The notes under the pieces were generated by a model that was given only the letters and a program-made list of their open reading frames with translations, searched no databases and was not told where the DNA came from. Made by a program: the position numbers and the translations under genes. From Blastomussa wellsi (lineage: Eukaryota; Cnidaria; Anthozoa; Scleractinia; Plerogyridae), in the NCBI GenBank assembly GCA_947652115.1, contig OX393564.1, forward strand, positions 22,565,396 through 22,629,395: 64,000 nt of DNA. The letters are read 5' to 3'. The first letter of the stretch is position 1. Each line of letters opens with the position of its first letter. Positions 22,146-34,433 of the stretch are shown one piece after another.

Positions 22146-25100
22146 ATGATATCACGTTTAGATAGCGACTCAGTTGGCTTGGCATCTCGCTTTTGGGTTA
22201 GGTCAGATATTTGGGCGGCCATGCAACTTCATGTGAAGGGGCCTCAACCATACGATATAGTTTGGAGTCTCGGCCGGGTCACACAATAGCCTACTTACAA
22301 TTCACTTTTTCCTTTCAGCAACTAAAGCAAGACAGGATATTACAGAGCTCGTCGAAGATCGGAACGCGTATAACAGCACAATTCTTCATCTGGCAGCAGG
22401 AACAAATGATCTCAACACGGCACAAGTTTGTCTTCAGAACGGCGCGGACATTAATGCGCGGAAAACTAATAACGAAACGCCACTGTACGTTGCAACGGTC
22501 AAAGGAAACTTACGAATGGTCGAGCTATTGGTCCTGAAAGGAGCTGATATGAATGCCAAGAACTCAGACTCTAAATCTGTCCTTCACAGGTAAATTTCGT
22601 AATTGTACTTTCACTTCAGTGTCACTACTGTACATGAAAAGTAGGTTCGTATCTCGGCAGGTCCACTAACCCAACGATGCCATCTCGGTCATCCACTGTC
22701 ATCTTTGGCCGCAAGAAAAAAATTAATAGGGGACAGAGGGGACATTTCTAGTTCAGGATTTGGGATATGTCAATTCTACTAAAGTGACTAGTCTAACGGA
22801 AGTCTGAGAATTCAGTACAATGGTGAACCCCGATCTGATGTTTGGAAAGAAGACAAAATTTCGTCTGTTATGGTGGACCGAGTAGAGTTACGTTTTATCG
22901 ATGAAAAAAAATTCCAAAAACAAAGAAAATTGTATTTAGCCTACGTCATAGCAAACAAACGTCCGTTTCAGAGCGAATATACAAATCACCTTTGTGGAAT
23001 TGACATATCTCAGCCAAGGTATTTACGTCCTCTCATTTCCCTTGTTGGCCGGCATTGAATATTGATGACACGAATTAAATTCCTGGTCAAACCGAAACAA
23101 AAAAAGCCATGTAAAACAGTCCCGTATGTTGCGTTCCTTTGCCGGATCGGTACATAGCGCAACAAATCAAGGCAAGGAGAGCGAAAGTTTTGTTGAGACA
23201 TGCACCAGACGTTAACTGGAAGTGAAGAAAAGTCGGGCTCAACTTTAGCTCTTTTAAAAATTTCAACTTTTTGGATGCGGCTAACAAAAGTTTCATGAAA
23301 TGGTCAATTAACCGTTGTTCAATTTACTTAACAATAACTTCAACCATTAAACCATTTGATTTATGCTCCTGTCAGGGCAGCTGTATTCAACCGCGATGAC
23401 ATCATTTCTTTTCTCCTTGATCATGGCGTACATATTGACACACGTGATGCACAGAGCAGCACACCCTTTCTAGACGCTGTAGCCGCTGGCCAGACTAAAT
23501 GTGCTCGACTTCTTCTCCAGAGGGGGGCTGACATTAAAGCGAGTGATATTTACATGAAGAACTGCATTCACATGGCAGTTGAAAATGAAAATTTGGAGAC
23601 ACTTCAAATGCTCCTAGAGGATAGGTCTGTTCTGTGGAATCTCTACAGACCTGATGTCCATGAGAGAGTTCCTTTACATTATGCTGCTATGATTAAAGAT
23701 GTCAGGGTAAGTAGTCACAATTCAAAGTGTTGACTTTAAAATTGTGTGGGCAAAAGTGCACTGATAAATTATTCCCAACGTGTTTATTTGCCATAATTCG
23801 TACAATCCTCCCATGTGCGAAGCAAGCTAAGTTTTTCAATTCCATTTTCTGTGTGGTTTATTGGTTCATAAGCAATCAAAACGGAATCATACTCAAATGA
23901 AATAATCTGTCTTAGTTATTGTTCGTATTTTGCTCAATCCAGATAATGGACGCACTTTTGGATAAACAAACACGGTTCACATTCCATGATGAAACACAAC
24001 AAACTCCTCTTCATGTTGCTGCTCAGTATGGAATGTACGAACAAGTGGAAGCACTGGCACGACGAGTGGCCTCTGGACTGAATGAACGGGATGAGCAAGG
24101 AAGAACCCCACTTCATAATGCTGTCATGAATGGACACAGGTACGCCCGCCCATGTTTAGGTTTAAAGGATGTGATCTGAATGGGGTAAAAAACTATGATG
24201 ATTCATGCATACATTAGTTCTGTTTTTATTGGGCTTACCAAATGAACATATGAATATAGTTTTTATATCCTTTTTAGCTTTTTATTTAGGGAAACGTTAC
24301 AAGGATAACCTCCAGTTTTCCCTTTTCAATATGTTTTTGTAATTATTATTATCTACGTCTTGAATAAATGTTATGTTATGTTATCAGAAACAGTTTCTTT
24401 ACTGCAATCTGGATGGTATCAAGAAAATAGGTCATTATCACACACTAGTCGCCAGAAATTGGCGGAACGAAGTCAAAATTAGTTAACAGTAAAGTGTCAC
24501 TACGTGTTTCTGCATTCAATTTTAGAAAAGTTTGTTACACTCTTTTGAAACTTGGTGCGGACGCAAGTAGCACAGACAACAACCGCTGGACACCGTTAAT
24601 GTGGGCATCCAAGCTTGGCTGGGCAAAGTCGTGTCAAGAATTGCTAGAAATGCAAGCATCTCCAGATGACGTCAACATGGATGGAGACACTGCATTGCAC
24701 ATTGCCTGTAAACAAGGCCACGCAAACATTGTAAACTTGCTACTGGAAAGTGGAGCGAGTTTACATGTTTGCAACACACAGGGCCTTACCTGTTTAGAGG
24801 TTGCAGTCCGGGCGGGAAATAGCGAGGTAGCGATGGCTATGGTTAAACATGAAAGGTGTGTGACCGTTTTGTGAATTGAGCACTTTTATTAGCTCCACGT
24901 TCGTTTCCTGGGCCAAAGAAAGGAAATATAACCATGTTCAGCAATGCCTTCTTTCTATTCCTTTCTAAAGCAAGTCATTTGATGCCGTAGGAAAAATGTA
25001 TCAGAGATCAAATATTGGTTCATTACGAAGCTTTATAATAGGGGGCATAATATATAGATTTAGCCAAGCCTAAAAGCGGAGCTCCGTATTTTTGCTGGTT

Positions 25101-28100
25101 CTTAATAATTTCTCTGAAATAAATAATACTTAAAAACGTGAACTCAAATTCCAGAATGACCATAAAAAGTTAAAAAATGCTGCCGGAAGAAAAAAATTCG
25201 ACCTGAGCCCGCGATCAATGAAGAAAACTAATGCATGGTCAGCGGTCAACTTCCAAAAAACACGTTCTCTCGATGAGTTCTAACCTGAGCCCGCGATATG
25301 GTCATGTGATACTGGTCAGCGGATACCTCGATTTGACAGCTGTCAATTGACCATAAAATGGATGCCCTATAACAAAGATGTAAGCTGATAAGGCTGACAA
25401 GGTATTGACAAGGCATGGCTATGGCCGCCATGTTGCGCGACTCCGTCGTCGTCGTCGTGCGTACGCGTCCACGAGCAATACCGCTAGCCATGATAACCAT
25501 GAGAAAATCAACTCATGGGTTTCGTTTTCTTTCCCATATGAGTATGGGGCTCCGCTTGGCGGCCCTTCGGGCCGCCGGAGCTCCGCTTTAATGAGCTTTA
25601 TAATGAGGCATATTATCTACCAACTAGAATTCGAATGAGATTCAACCAGGTGGGCCACCACGTAAAAGTCTGAGGTAAGAGCCAGCCTATTGAACGATAG
25701 ATACCATGAGCTTGTGCTTCCTGGATTATATTTGGAAAGATAGGTACCTCTTGGTCAAAATACTACCTTTTGGGGTTTTGGCCATATCGATGCTAATATA
25801 CTTGCATATACCAACTTTTAAGATGAACTGATAAAAGAGTATTAGTGTAGCGCATTAGAATTAATGCTCCACAACTTTCGACATACCTAAACGGATGGTT
25901 CCAGTTGTTGTCTCACTTTTCTTTTTGACTCAACAGATGGCCTGAAATAATGGAACACAAAGACATGCAAGGACACACTCCTATGAAGCTGTTAATAGAA
26001 CACTTTCCTGAAAGCGCCGAGCTGTTGATGGACCGTTGCGTAAAGCGATCGGAGATGTTAAGCTCCAACGACCCACAGTTCACAGTGACGTACGACTTCA
26101 GCCTTCTTGACCCAGGTCCCGACGACCCAGCTTTTGCACATGGAAGACGCTTCTTTGGACCGAGCACTATGGTCAAACACGAGCAGAAAAACCTGCTACT
26201 CCACCCACTGACTCAGGCGTTGTTGAATCAGAAATGGTCGACTTTTGGACGCTTTATTTACTACTTAAACTTTCTGTCGTATTTGATTTTTGTTGGTCTG
26301 TATTCGGCTTTTATAGTCACTGAAAGGGAAAAACAGAATTTTACTTCAACGTTTAAAGTGCAAGGGGAGGAGTGTTACTGGGAGGAAGATGACTACGTTA
26401 ACGACAATGGCAGTCTGGTCACAGATTACGTCAAAATTTGTTATCCAGTGTCGAAGATTTACGACACCGAAACTGTGTTTAGCATAGGATTTTCGTATAT
26501 AGTTTTTGGCTTTGCAATTGTCCATCTCGTCAAGGAGATTTTTCAAATGATAATTCAACGCTTTAAGTATTTTACGGAAATAACTAATCTACTGGAATGG
26601 GTGCTTTATGGTACTGCGTTTGCTTTTATGATACCTTATATCATGCCCGATGACATTACAGAAGAATTGTTCGGCCAAATGACAGATCCTTACTTTCTCT
26701 GGATAGTGGGATTAGTCTCGATATTCCTCTGTTACGTAAACTTGGTCCTGTTTCTCCGACGATTTCGTCTCTTTGGTATTTACGTCACCATGTTTCTAGA
26801 AGTCACTCAGACGGTTGTCAAGGTGTTGTTAGTCTTCCTTGTCTTCATCCTTGGGTTTGCCATTGTTTTCTTCATCCTCTTCAAAGAGCAGGTGAGATAA
26901 AAATGATATTAATGAAGAAGCTCCGTTATATAATCAAGTTTCGCACTTTGGACATCTCACTATTGTGGAAACCCTGTTACTACAGACAGGTCTCGAAGAA
27001 CCGGCGACTCCCGAACTCCCGAAAAGTGATTTTGCTCAACGTAAATGAATTTTTCTGCTCAGTAAAGTAGATTGGGGATTTTAAGGAATTATATTCCATC
27101 ATACACAAAAATAATTCTTTCAGTTTTCGCTTTATTTAGATGTCATTTTCTGACTTAGTTACTGAAAATTCGCTATTAATATTCTAAGATGTCACCGAGG
27201 CTTGGGGAAATGAAACAAAAGATTTTGCATCGAGGCTTAGGGATGAATAAATAATTTATTTTGTTTTATTCCCCCAAGCCTCTGCGCCATGTTAGAATTT
27301 TAATATATCGGTATTGGTCTATTATATCATCAGTTGGTCGTTGCCAAGCAACCTGAAATTCGTTTCGTCGATTTCACCACAGGACGCGTTTAGCAATCTC
27401 GGAAAAGCCTTTATCAAAGTGTCAGTGATGATGGTTGGAGAGTTAGAATTCGATGACACATTTATTGAGACTATTGGCAAGAACAGCACGTCGACTCGTC
27501 GACCACTCAACCCGTTTCCCGATGCAGCTTTTGTCTTCATCAGTTTGTTCCTGCTCCTTATGGCGATCATATTGATGAACCTGCTGGTATGTGTAGCACA
27601 GATAGGATAGTATTCCGTGTACTCGGTAATCATTTAGTAACGAATTATGATGACATTATAGACGCTGGTCGATCAATAGATCGATTGATTGATTAATTTG
27701 TGATTAATTTATGATAATTTATGATAGAGCTATATATTGCAAATGATCAACCACATCAATCATTTTGATTTCTCAATTAGTCATTTTGTTCTCACTTCTG
27801 CTGTCCAACACTTTCCCTGAGTTATCAACCAGAAAAGTGGTTATTTGATTTTAGTTATACCAATATTACAACTTACTCTCTTCCTTTAATTTTGTTCCAT
27901 TTCATTGACTCTCGTATTTGAACAGCCAGACCAAAGTACTTGTGGATAAAAGCCTAAAAGCTATGGGAAGACTGGATCAAATGTGAAAATTGTAAATGTT
28001 GTTTATGTACGAAATATTAAAACTGCTAAAATACAACGCAGAGTCTAGTCTGTCCCAGGCTCTCGAATAGTCGAGGACGATCGAAGAAAGCGGGCGAGCG

Positions 28101-29931
28101 AGGAAATACACAGGCCCAGAGTCAAGAATTACGTCTCCGTTACGACACCATTTCGACACAATTCCTTCACCTAGCTACTTCACGCCAAGTGGCGCATAAG
28201 GCGTCAACACTTTGTCGCAACCAGCTCTGCTGGCCTATGCGAAACCATTTGCACAAAATTGAGTTGACTTGCATGAGAATCGGCTACCAGGTGAAAAGCA
28301 TTTTCATATTCTCTACTTGCACAATCCCATAATACACCGCTTCTACCCCCAAAACAATTTGCATAGGCATTGTTTTAGATTTCCCTTGGGATATCTTCAT
28401 GTCCCAGGAGAAATTGCAAACAATGATTATGCAAAATTTTGGGGGGTAAAAGAGGTGTATTATGGGATTTGTGCAAGTAGAGAATGAATGGTTTCGCCCC
28501 GGGGTATGGGGGAAGAGGGATACTCCCATTTATGGGCTATATAGGGTATAGCTCTTTGAGGTTTAGTCCATAGGGTATTATTTTTTCCCATTTTGGAATT
28601 GTTGCTGGTGCGATCCTCAGATAGGACAAATAGGGTACCTTAATTGTATCGTCTAAAATTCCCGTGCGTAAACGGCAAGTTAAACGAAAAAGAAATGGTC
28701 TGTTAAATTAACATTACAGTAACGAAATAAGGTTGACCCGTTTATACCAATTAGTTTACTTTTTGGCCTTGAATAGGGTGTAATTTCGCGGGTTTGGACC
28801 TTGAATAGGGTATCAAATTCCGTTTTCTTTATCCTTAATTTAATCTCAAGGTAATTACATGAAACGTAAAATATCTTTAAACCATACGAAACTAAACTAA
28901 AAATTGTTTCAGTTAAACGAATATATTTCCATTAGTTATAATTCTATAGAAGTTCATTAATTTTAGATATCATTGATAATTTTTACCGTAACCACAGTCC
29001 CTTTGCATTTAACTAGAAGGGGCAAACGTATTTGAATAATAAAGTTTAATTTAATTACCTACCTACACCTACCTAATTCCACACTCAAACGATTTGTCAC
29101 ATTCTGCCTACAGGTTGGTCTTGCTGTGGGGGACATTGATGCTATACAGCAGAATGCTACGCTAAAGAGATTGGCCATGCAGGTTGAGTTTGTAGCGGAG
29201 ATTGAAGAAAGCTACCCGAGATTCATCACGCGGCGTGTGTACCACCCAACGGTGGTTATCAGGCCTAATCGTCCTACCAGATGGAAAAGGTGTGAGAAAC
29301 CGTCCACTTTGAAATAAACCTATATTTTTCGCGTCATCGATTAAAGCCCCCAGCCAGTATGATGCTAGAGGGTGGTAAGGGGTTTTTGCAAGCGATCCTT
29401 GAAAGACCCATTTACCCGTGAAACGGTTGTTTTTCTCGTGAATATTGCATAGCTTTTTTTAAAAAAAAATAACTAACAAATACTATCTTTGAAACTGCGT
29501 GATCCACGTTTTCATTAACAAAATTATTACATTTGTATATCAGTTTTATGTGCTATGACACAGTACAAATACACTGAATCTACTATTTCAGGTTGATAGC
29601 TCTTCTTGGAATCAACAACTATTCAAGGTTCGACTTTGGACTTCCAGGTAACGAGAACGATACAGGTTTATCTGAGTACACAGAAGTTCGAAAGCAGCTT
29701 GACAAAACTAAAAAGCGCGTCAAAACGTTGGTTAATGTGATCGAGGCTCAGAACGCATTGTTGCGAAGATTGGCTAGAAAAATTGATCCCGAAGCTGAGA
29801 TGGATGCACGAAGCCTGGACCAGATAACGCCTAATATGGCAGAGGAGCCGGCAGCTTTGGCCCAAGACTTCTTCGATGGACAAATGCCCGCGGAGACCAC
29901 TGGGGAAGGGCAGCAAATAACAGCGTGCTAG
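17915..29931 (+). CDS. TRPA1-like: TRPA-b: TRPA1-like cation channel, 10 coding exons, 1182 aa
   Basis: Coding exons: 17915-18318, 21106-21446, 22319-22589, 23376-23706, 23943-24139, 24526-24855, 25937-26891, 27383-27586, 29114-29289, 29592-29931. They join to 3549 bp, open throughout, with the same phases as TRPA-a. Ankyrin repeats fill the first 620 residues. S1 is about 731-753. The S1-S2 extracellular loop (about 754-806) is the longest of the four; it is acidic and has two cysteines (Cys771, Cys793). The pore motif is MMVGELEF (Glu963). The candidate electrophile-sensing residues are Cys659 and Lys724. The coiled coil near the C-terminus reads KQLDKTKKRVKTLVNVIE. The start is uncertain: 17915 is the first ATG, but the ATG at 17963 (MEDEQ) aligns with the only possible start of TRPA-d (MENEF), which would give 1166 aa. 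Its closest relative is TRPA-d, not its direct neighbours. Confidence 0.92.
18488..18774 (+). repeat. GAATAC-rich dispersed repeat, copy 2
   Basis: This is the shorter sister copy of 14715-15077, located in TRPA-b intron 1. It has the same order of blocks, from ACGCCAAATGAAAAATATTC to TTTTTCGCGCAGTG, with several internal deletions. Confidence 0.75.
18775..20364. other. TRPA-b intron 1, central part
   Basis: No gene was found. A TATATAGATATATATAT run lies at 19011-19029. An imperfect hairpin of AAATTA/TAATTT words sits at 20288-20335. The ORF on the minus strand at 19380-19706 has no family features and no paralogue in the window. Confidence 0.45.
20365..20522. mobile_element. Short MITE with GGTGACAAATT ends
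   Basis: A 158-bp stretch is bounded by AGGTGACAAATTACGCTC at the left and GAGCAATTTGTCACCC at the right, which are inverted copies with small changes. The interior holds GCGCCAAACGTTGCCATGGC. It lies in TRPA-b intron 1. Confidence 0.6.
22043..22131. repeat. Strong hairpin (foldback repeat) in TRPA-b intron 2
   Basis: The arms GACTACTCGCCCTCGTTTTC... and ...GAAAACTCGGGCTCGTAGTC pair over about 36 bp with few mismatches, around a 15-bp loop. A weaker related fragment (TTTTCTATTCGCCGATAGAAAA) is found at 21908-21929. Confidence 0.7.
24240..24385 (+). mobile_element. Probable LINE 3' tail
   Basis: A 3' UTR-like stretch ends in TAAATG followed by TTATG pentamers (24366-24384), the usual layout of a non-LTR element tail. 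It lies in TRPA-b intron 5. No coding sequence remains. Confidence 0.35.
25190..25600. repeat. Composite repeat with a GGCGGCCC hairpin in TRPA-b intron 6
   Basis: Two copies of an AACCTGAGCCCGCGAT-like word occur at about 25201 and 25281, each followed by a GGTCAGCGG word. A perfect short hairpin GGCGGCCC-TTC-GGGCCGCC sits at 25558-25576, flanked by GGAGCTCCGC/GCTCCGC words. It appears to be a decayed transposable element. Confidence 0.45.
27197..27282. repeat. Small foldback repeat in TRPA-b intron 7
   Basis: GAGGCTTGGGGAAATGAAAC and GTTTTATTCCCCCAAGCCTC form inverted arms around an internal GAGGCTTAGGGATGAA copy. Confidence 0.6.
28307..28486. mobile_element. 180-bp foldback MITE in TRPA-b intron 8
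   Basis: The palindrome has arms of about 68 bp. The left end is ATTCTCTACTTGCACAATCC and the right end is GGATTTGTGCAAGTAGAGAA. Inside, CATAATACACC faces GGTGTATTATG and ACCCCCAAAA faces TTTTGGGGGGT. Downstream (28500-28815) is an unrelated repeat with recurring ATAGGGTA words. Confidence 0.75.
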
Positions 29932-31330
29932 TCGGAAGAATCGGAAGAAATGTTGATTGACACGGGTATTTTATGGAGCGAAATCCTCTTTGAAATCTCT
30001 GAAATCTCTGAAACTTTCACTTCTCATTTCGGGATTCTTTTGAGGTTAAAATCTTGTTGTTGCTGCTATTTTTTTAATTTCGATTTCGAAAGTTCAACTT
30101 ATCGTCTTCAGGGCTTCATTGCAAATAAGGTTCCGTCTTATTGATTCTTCGAAGAAGATTCTTGTTTCTAGTCCTGAAGAAAAGTTAAACTAAGAGTCCT
30201 GACGGGGGTTATCAAATCCCATTTCCCAGCCCAAATTTTGCCCAAATCCCAGCCCCATTCCCATGTTTTGCTTCTAAATTCCCCAGTCCCAGTAACCCAA
30301 ATCCTCCCTTTCCAGTAAAAAATTGGAAAATTTTAGTTTCAAATTTACCCCAACAGGCCCCTCTAAACTTAACGCAGATTTTAAACTCAGATTTTATCTT
30401 CACAAGAATCCCCAAGAGTCAAAATCGTTCAGTCTTGTTTTACTCTGAAGTAGCTGTCCTATTAGATTTCATTGTTCCATGCTTTGCAATTATTGTAGAG
30501 AATCTATCACACGATAGTGAAGACACAAAAGCCTTTGGCACTAAATGCATTATTGAGTTTATAATTCTTTGTGCCATAGTCAAAAAGGATTCAATTAGCA
30601 ATTGCTGTAGAATTTTATTTATTAGCGGTTATTTAATAGCATTTTTTCTCACCCACTTTTTGATTGATAATATCCTTGGCGCAGTTTCTGTAATCTCTGC
30701 CATAAGAGCATTGCGCTTCCTCTCAAGTATTCAGTTCATTTTTGTTAGATGAGCTTTTTTGGTGAGAATACTTTGGTTAGGTTTCTGCATTTTCTTTTAA
30801 ATTTAGGTGTAGATTCTAAGATGAACTTTCATTGTGCCAAATTTGAATTTGACAAACGTCAGTTATTAACTTCCATGAAGAAACAATTTCAATAATTAAT
30901 TAATTAACATGTTTTAAACGTGTTTTAGCTTTGGGCTGTAAGTCCAGAGATAAGGTTTACTTGCAGATACCATGATTCCCAGCAGACACGTTTCTAGGGA
31001 ACTGATTGTAGAGCGTTCCCATAGGCCTTACATGACAAGGACCGGGACCAGATTAGACATCCATGATGTTTTACATAACGTAGTAATGACCGGTTGCTTC
31101 CGGTTAGTTCCACTCCAGTTTGCTTGCGGTTAGCTTTCACTTTGTGGTTTGAGCAAAAATGTACTATATACAATTTTGCTAGTAGCAAAAATCTTTTTAT
31201 TTCTTTTTATTCTTTTTTTTTATTTCTTTTTATTTGAAATATAATAAAACTATAATATAATAAAACTAAGCACGTGTGTAATCTGGTTCAGGTCCTTGTC
31301 TTTTGCTTTCATATAACGTTCGACGGCAGC
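29932..31330 (+). other. 3' flank of TRPA-b; C-rich word repeat
   Basis: The end of the transcript cannot be placed; no AATAAA is seen in the first 500 bp. From 30210 to 30320 there is a block of TCCCAGCCC/CCCAAAT words. The hydrophobic ORF at 30435-30752 has no ATG and no family match. An A/T-rich run lies at 31190-31265. Confidence 0.4.
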
Positions 31331-31449
31331 CATATTGGTATTCAAAAACAAAGTGACGACGGTCAAATCAATCCTCAAGGAATTGAACTCTATTTTTATA
31401 CAAAAATTGTCTCATGTTTCAGTAATCCAACATGGCCGCTTGTCATGTG

Positions 31450-31760
31450 AGCAGGGTTCGTTCGGATCCTAGAAAACCTGGAAAGTCCTGGAATTTTATT
31501 ACGGCATTTTCCAGGACTGGAAAGGCCTTGAAAAAGATTACAGGTCCTGGAAAGTCCTGGAAATCTGTTAAAATCAAGAAATGGATTTTTTTGAACTAAC
31601 TTAAAAAGAAATGCGAGGCTTGCAGTTGGGAGAATTTATATTGGGCTCTTGGAAGAAAAAGGGTTTAATGTGAATTTTGGAGTCCTGGAAAATTCGATAT
31701 TCGAGTCCTGGCAAAAGGCCTAGAAATTTGTCTGTGAAAAGGGGTACGAACCCTGTGTGA
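31450..31760 (+). repeat. CCTGGAAAGTCCTGG repeat, copy 1
   Basis: This stretch is built of recurring CCTGGAAAGTCCTGGAA and TTTTCCAGGACTGG words. An inverse relative is found at 38222-38505, in TRPA-c intron 3. The internal motif is partly self-complementary. Confidence 0.6.
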
Positions 31761-32439
31761 CTGGAAACGCTCTGTTGGTAATGCACAAGTTAATACCCTT
31801 GCAGTGGCGGATCTAGGAATATTTTTTTTTCTCATTACTTTTATGAGCCGACGAACCAAAATGGGGGTGGATCCACCCCTGCTTTGTAGCCTTGTAAATA
31901 ATGCAAATAGCCAGGCCGCGTGTTGATGTTCGAGTGCGTCACTTGTTTTAATTGTTTTCTTAGATTTTTCAAATTTTAAATTTTCGATTGCATAAGATTT
32001 CTAATATTTGGTGCAAATGTCACCTAATAGATGGTTTTGAGTTTTATAATTCACGCAGTAAGATTTCACTTACTGTACCCAGACAATTTCCTAAATTTCC
32101 ATGCCATCGAAAATGGAGGATTTCAGATTCGAAGGCGTGGCTGACAAAGGTATATTAACTTATTGCATTTCAAAGGTACAAATTAGAACGATTTACTAAA
32201 TCGAGCAAACATAATTTTCTCTTAGATCTGGGCATATATAGTTTTGGATTTTTTCTATTTCAGAAACGATATTTTTGTAAAACTAGTTCTTGGTTTTTAG
32301 AAAATAATTATAAAGGGCAAAGCCCCATTTGAAAGAAACTACCTATTGGAAGTTGACTCAAAAAGATTAAGAAAGTCAAAGGAGCTAGGCATGAGACGAG
32401 ATGTTGAGTTATTTTTCCGGTAAACAAATAAAATTAGGT

Positions 32440-32593
32440 TTCTACAATGACTACCTTTTTATGGGATTCTCGAGGACAGAAAAAAATGCTCAACTTTTTT
32501 ATAACAACCGGTGTACAAATTTGGAACTCGATTCCGCTCCCAATAAGAAGGCGTTGCCGACATAGTTTTCGGAATGCGATTGAGAGTTGCTAA
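32440..32593 (+). mobile_element. LINE reverse-transcriptase C-terminal fragment
   Basis: The frame from 32492 to 32593 reads TTGVQIWNSIPLPIRRR, then FRNAIESC and a stop. This fits the G...WNSIP..IR...F...I signature at the end of CR1/L2-like ORF2 proteins. The family differs from the LINE at 4650-5129. Confidence 0.55.
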
Positions 32594-32804
32594 AAGTCTG
32601 CAGTCTAAAGATAACTTAATGTTAAAGTCCCTCGTCTTACAGAGCTTTTCTCTGCTCTATCATTGCTTCCGTTCATTTAAGCGAATCTTGTTAATTCTCT
32701 TCCATAAATCGTTTTGATGTTGTTCTTCTATTATTTATTGTCTTTCTTTGCTACACCATTGAGTTTTTTTGGTGAGTGATTTATTGTTATTCAATTACTT
32801 TAAG

Positions 32805-32990
32805 TATATGAAATAATTCATATATGAACTGCGGGTTTCGATGAAAGCGGGAAGTGATATATATCATCGCAGTGAATTTCCAATTGAGCTGCCAATGTGT
32901 GGCTCCATAGCTCAGTTGGTAGAGCATCGCACCGGTATTCGCGGAGGTCATGCACGGGTTCGAATCCCGTTGAAGTCCTGAATTTTTTTC
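32805..32990 (+). repeat. Palindrome plus tRNA-like unit, copy 1
   Basis: A perfect 20-bp palindrome (TATATGAAATAATTCATATA, 32805-32824) is followed by a GAACTGCGGGTTTCGATGAA block and then a tRNA-like sequence from 32901. The tRNA-like part has GGCTCCA, TAGCTCAGTTGGTAGAGC and GGGTTCGAATCCC (D and T arms). Its 3' acceptor strand does not pair well, and the anticodon arm is irregular. I therefore treat it as a tRNA-derived repeat, not a working tRNA gene. Confidence 0.6.
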
Positions 32991-32999
32991 AATCTTTTT

Positions 33000-34433
33000 A
33001 TTCTAATTCTTAAATTGGAAATTCACTGCGATTATCACTCCTCACTTTCATCAATTACCTTTTCATTTTTTTCCTTTTTCTGTTCTATGTAATTATAGTC
33101 GCTATGAAGTCTATTTCTTTTTATAACTATTAACTGTAAAATATCATTGATCATCTTGCCCCGCCAACGAATAGCAATCATGCTAATTGTGTGGGCAAAG
33201 AAGTGTACATTTTTGTAACCCCGTCGATTGTAATGAGGTTTGTTGTTTTGTTTTGTTGTTGTTGTTTCTTTGTTTTTTCGGGGCATGGTTGTTAGTCCTG
33301 CACCCAACCAGCGACCTGGAGGACCAGGGGGGTCACTCTTTGTCTAGTCTCTTTGACCTGTTAGTCATGGGCGACCCTAACAGGAGTGCAAGACTCCAGC
33401 TGACATAGCTCTAGGGGTCATCGAGACACTCAAACTGCCCCACTACGATAAAGTGGTGATGCCATTCGGAGCAGGCCTTGTATGCCTTATGGCCTTATGC
33501 GACTTCAAAATATATAGTACTCAATTGAGAAACAAGGATGGTTACTGATGAAGGGTTTTAGACTGAGCTTAGCCACCTTGAATGAACTCATCTTTGGTAG
33601 TGTATACAACTGCCTTCAAAGTAAAGGAAACTCTGATTTTGACAGTTTAACAAAAATGAAGAAAACTCTCAGGGGTGATAAGAAACTGATACCAGCCAAA
33701 GATGCGGATTGCAGTTGGATAACTTGTTATTGGCGAACTTGAAACATTGAGGCTAAACCTTTTCTGAATGTGTGAAAGGCCGAATTTGAGAGGGATTACG
33801 CACGACAAACGAAAACTTGCAACTAATCGCAACGGTTCTTCAAACTTGTCTTTCCCCTTAATAACTCTTGTTCGGGAAAAAAGAAACGTCTGTTGTGCTC
33901 TGATCTTTGGTCTTAATCGCTTTCAGACGCACCCGAGATCTCAGGGCAACGTTTTACCCTAAGCGAATTCCTCAAATTCGTGTATGAATGTATGTATGTA
34001 TGTATTAGTCAACAGACGGTCGGTTTAAATCAATCTTGACAGAGGTAACTAGGTGGCCACACTACGGTGTTTCAAATAAGAGCACTAATAGATGTCTTTT
34101 TTGCTGGTAACTAAAAACAACTCGAGTGGCTGTAATTAATTCACAGTCATATAAGGTGGTCGTATAAACAAGGCGGGCATAAGGAAGAGCCCAATTGCAT
34201 ATTAATGCATTTGTGTTATGTTGCCGTGTTTTGTTGAACTATGTTATATTATTGGTTATTTGTTCCAGTTCAACGCCTTTATAGATTGAGAAATTTTACA
34301 CTCCATACGAGGTAGTCTATTAACCGCAACGTCGGTTCGTAAGCGAAGTACATGGAAGTACAATTGCACCGCCTTATGTCTTTTCGATTTCGAATATCAC
34401 CCATTTCGCGTCAGGTGTAGATATTCCTAAACA
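33000..34433. other. Spacer upstream of TRPA-c, no gene recognised
   Basis: It holds T/G-rich runs (33240-33280), a block at 33290-33480 that looks like a decayed retroelement (ACCAGCGACCTGGAGGACCA), and a GTAT/GAAT tetranucleotide run at 33980-34005. The 34270-34433 part must include the TRPA-c promoter and 5' UTR. Confidence 0.4.

Noticed and set aside
22211..22537. Plus-strand ORF of 108 codons overlapping TRPA-b exon 3
   Set aside because: It is a shadow of the real exon 3 frame (22319-22589), which gives ankyrin repeats matching TRPA-c and TRPA-d.
30435..30752. Hydrophobic 105-codon plus-strand ORF downstream of TRPA-b
   Set aside because: It opens with TTG, not ATG, has no recognisable family, and the composition follows the local AT bias.
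32901..32980. Functional tRNA gene
   Set aside because: The D and T arms are good, but the acceptor strands do not pair and the anticodon arm is irregular. It also belongs to a repeated unit.
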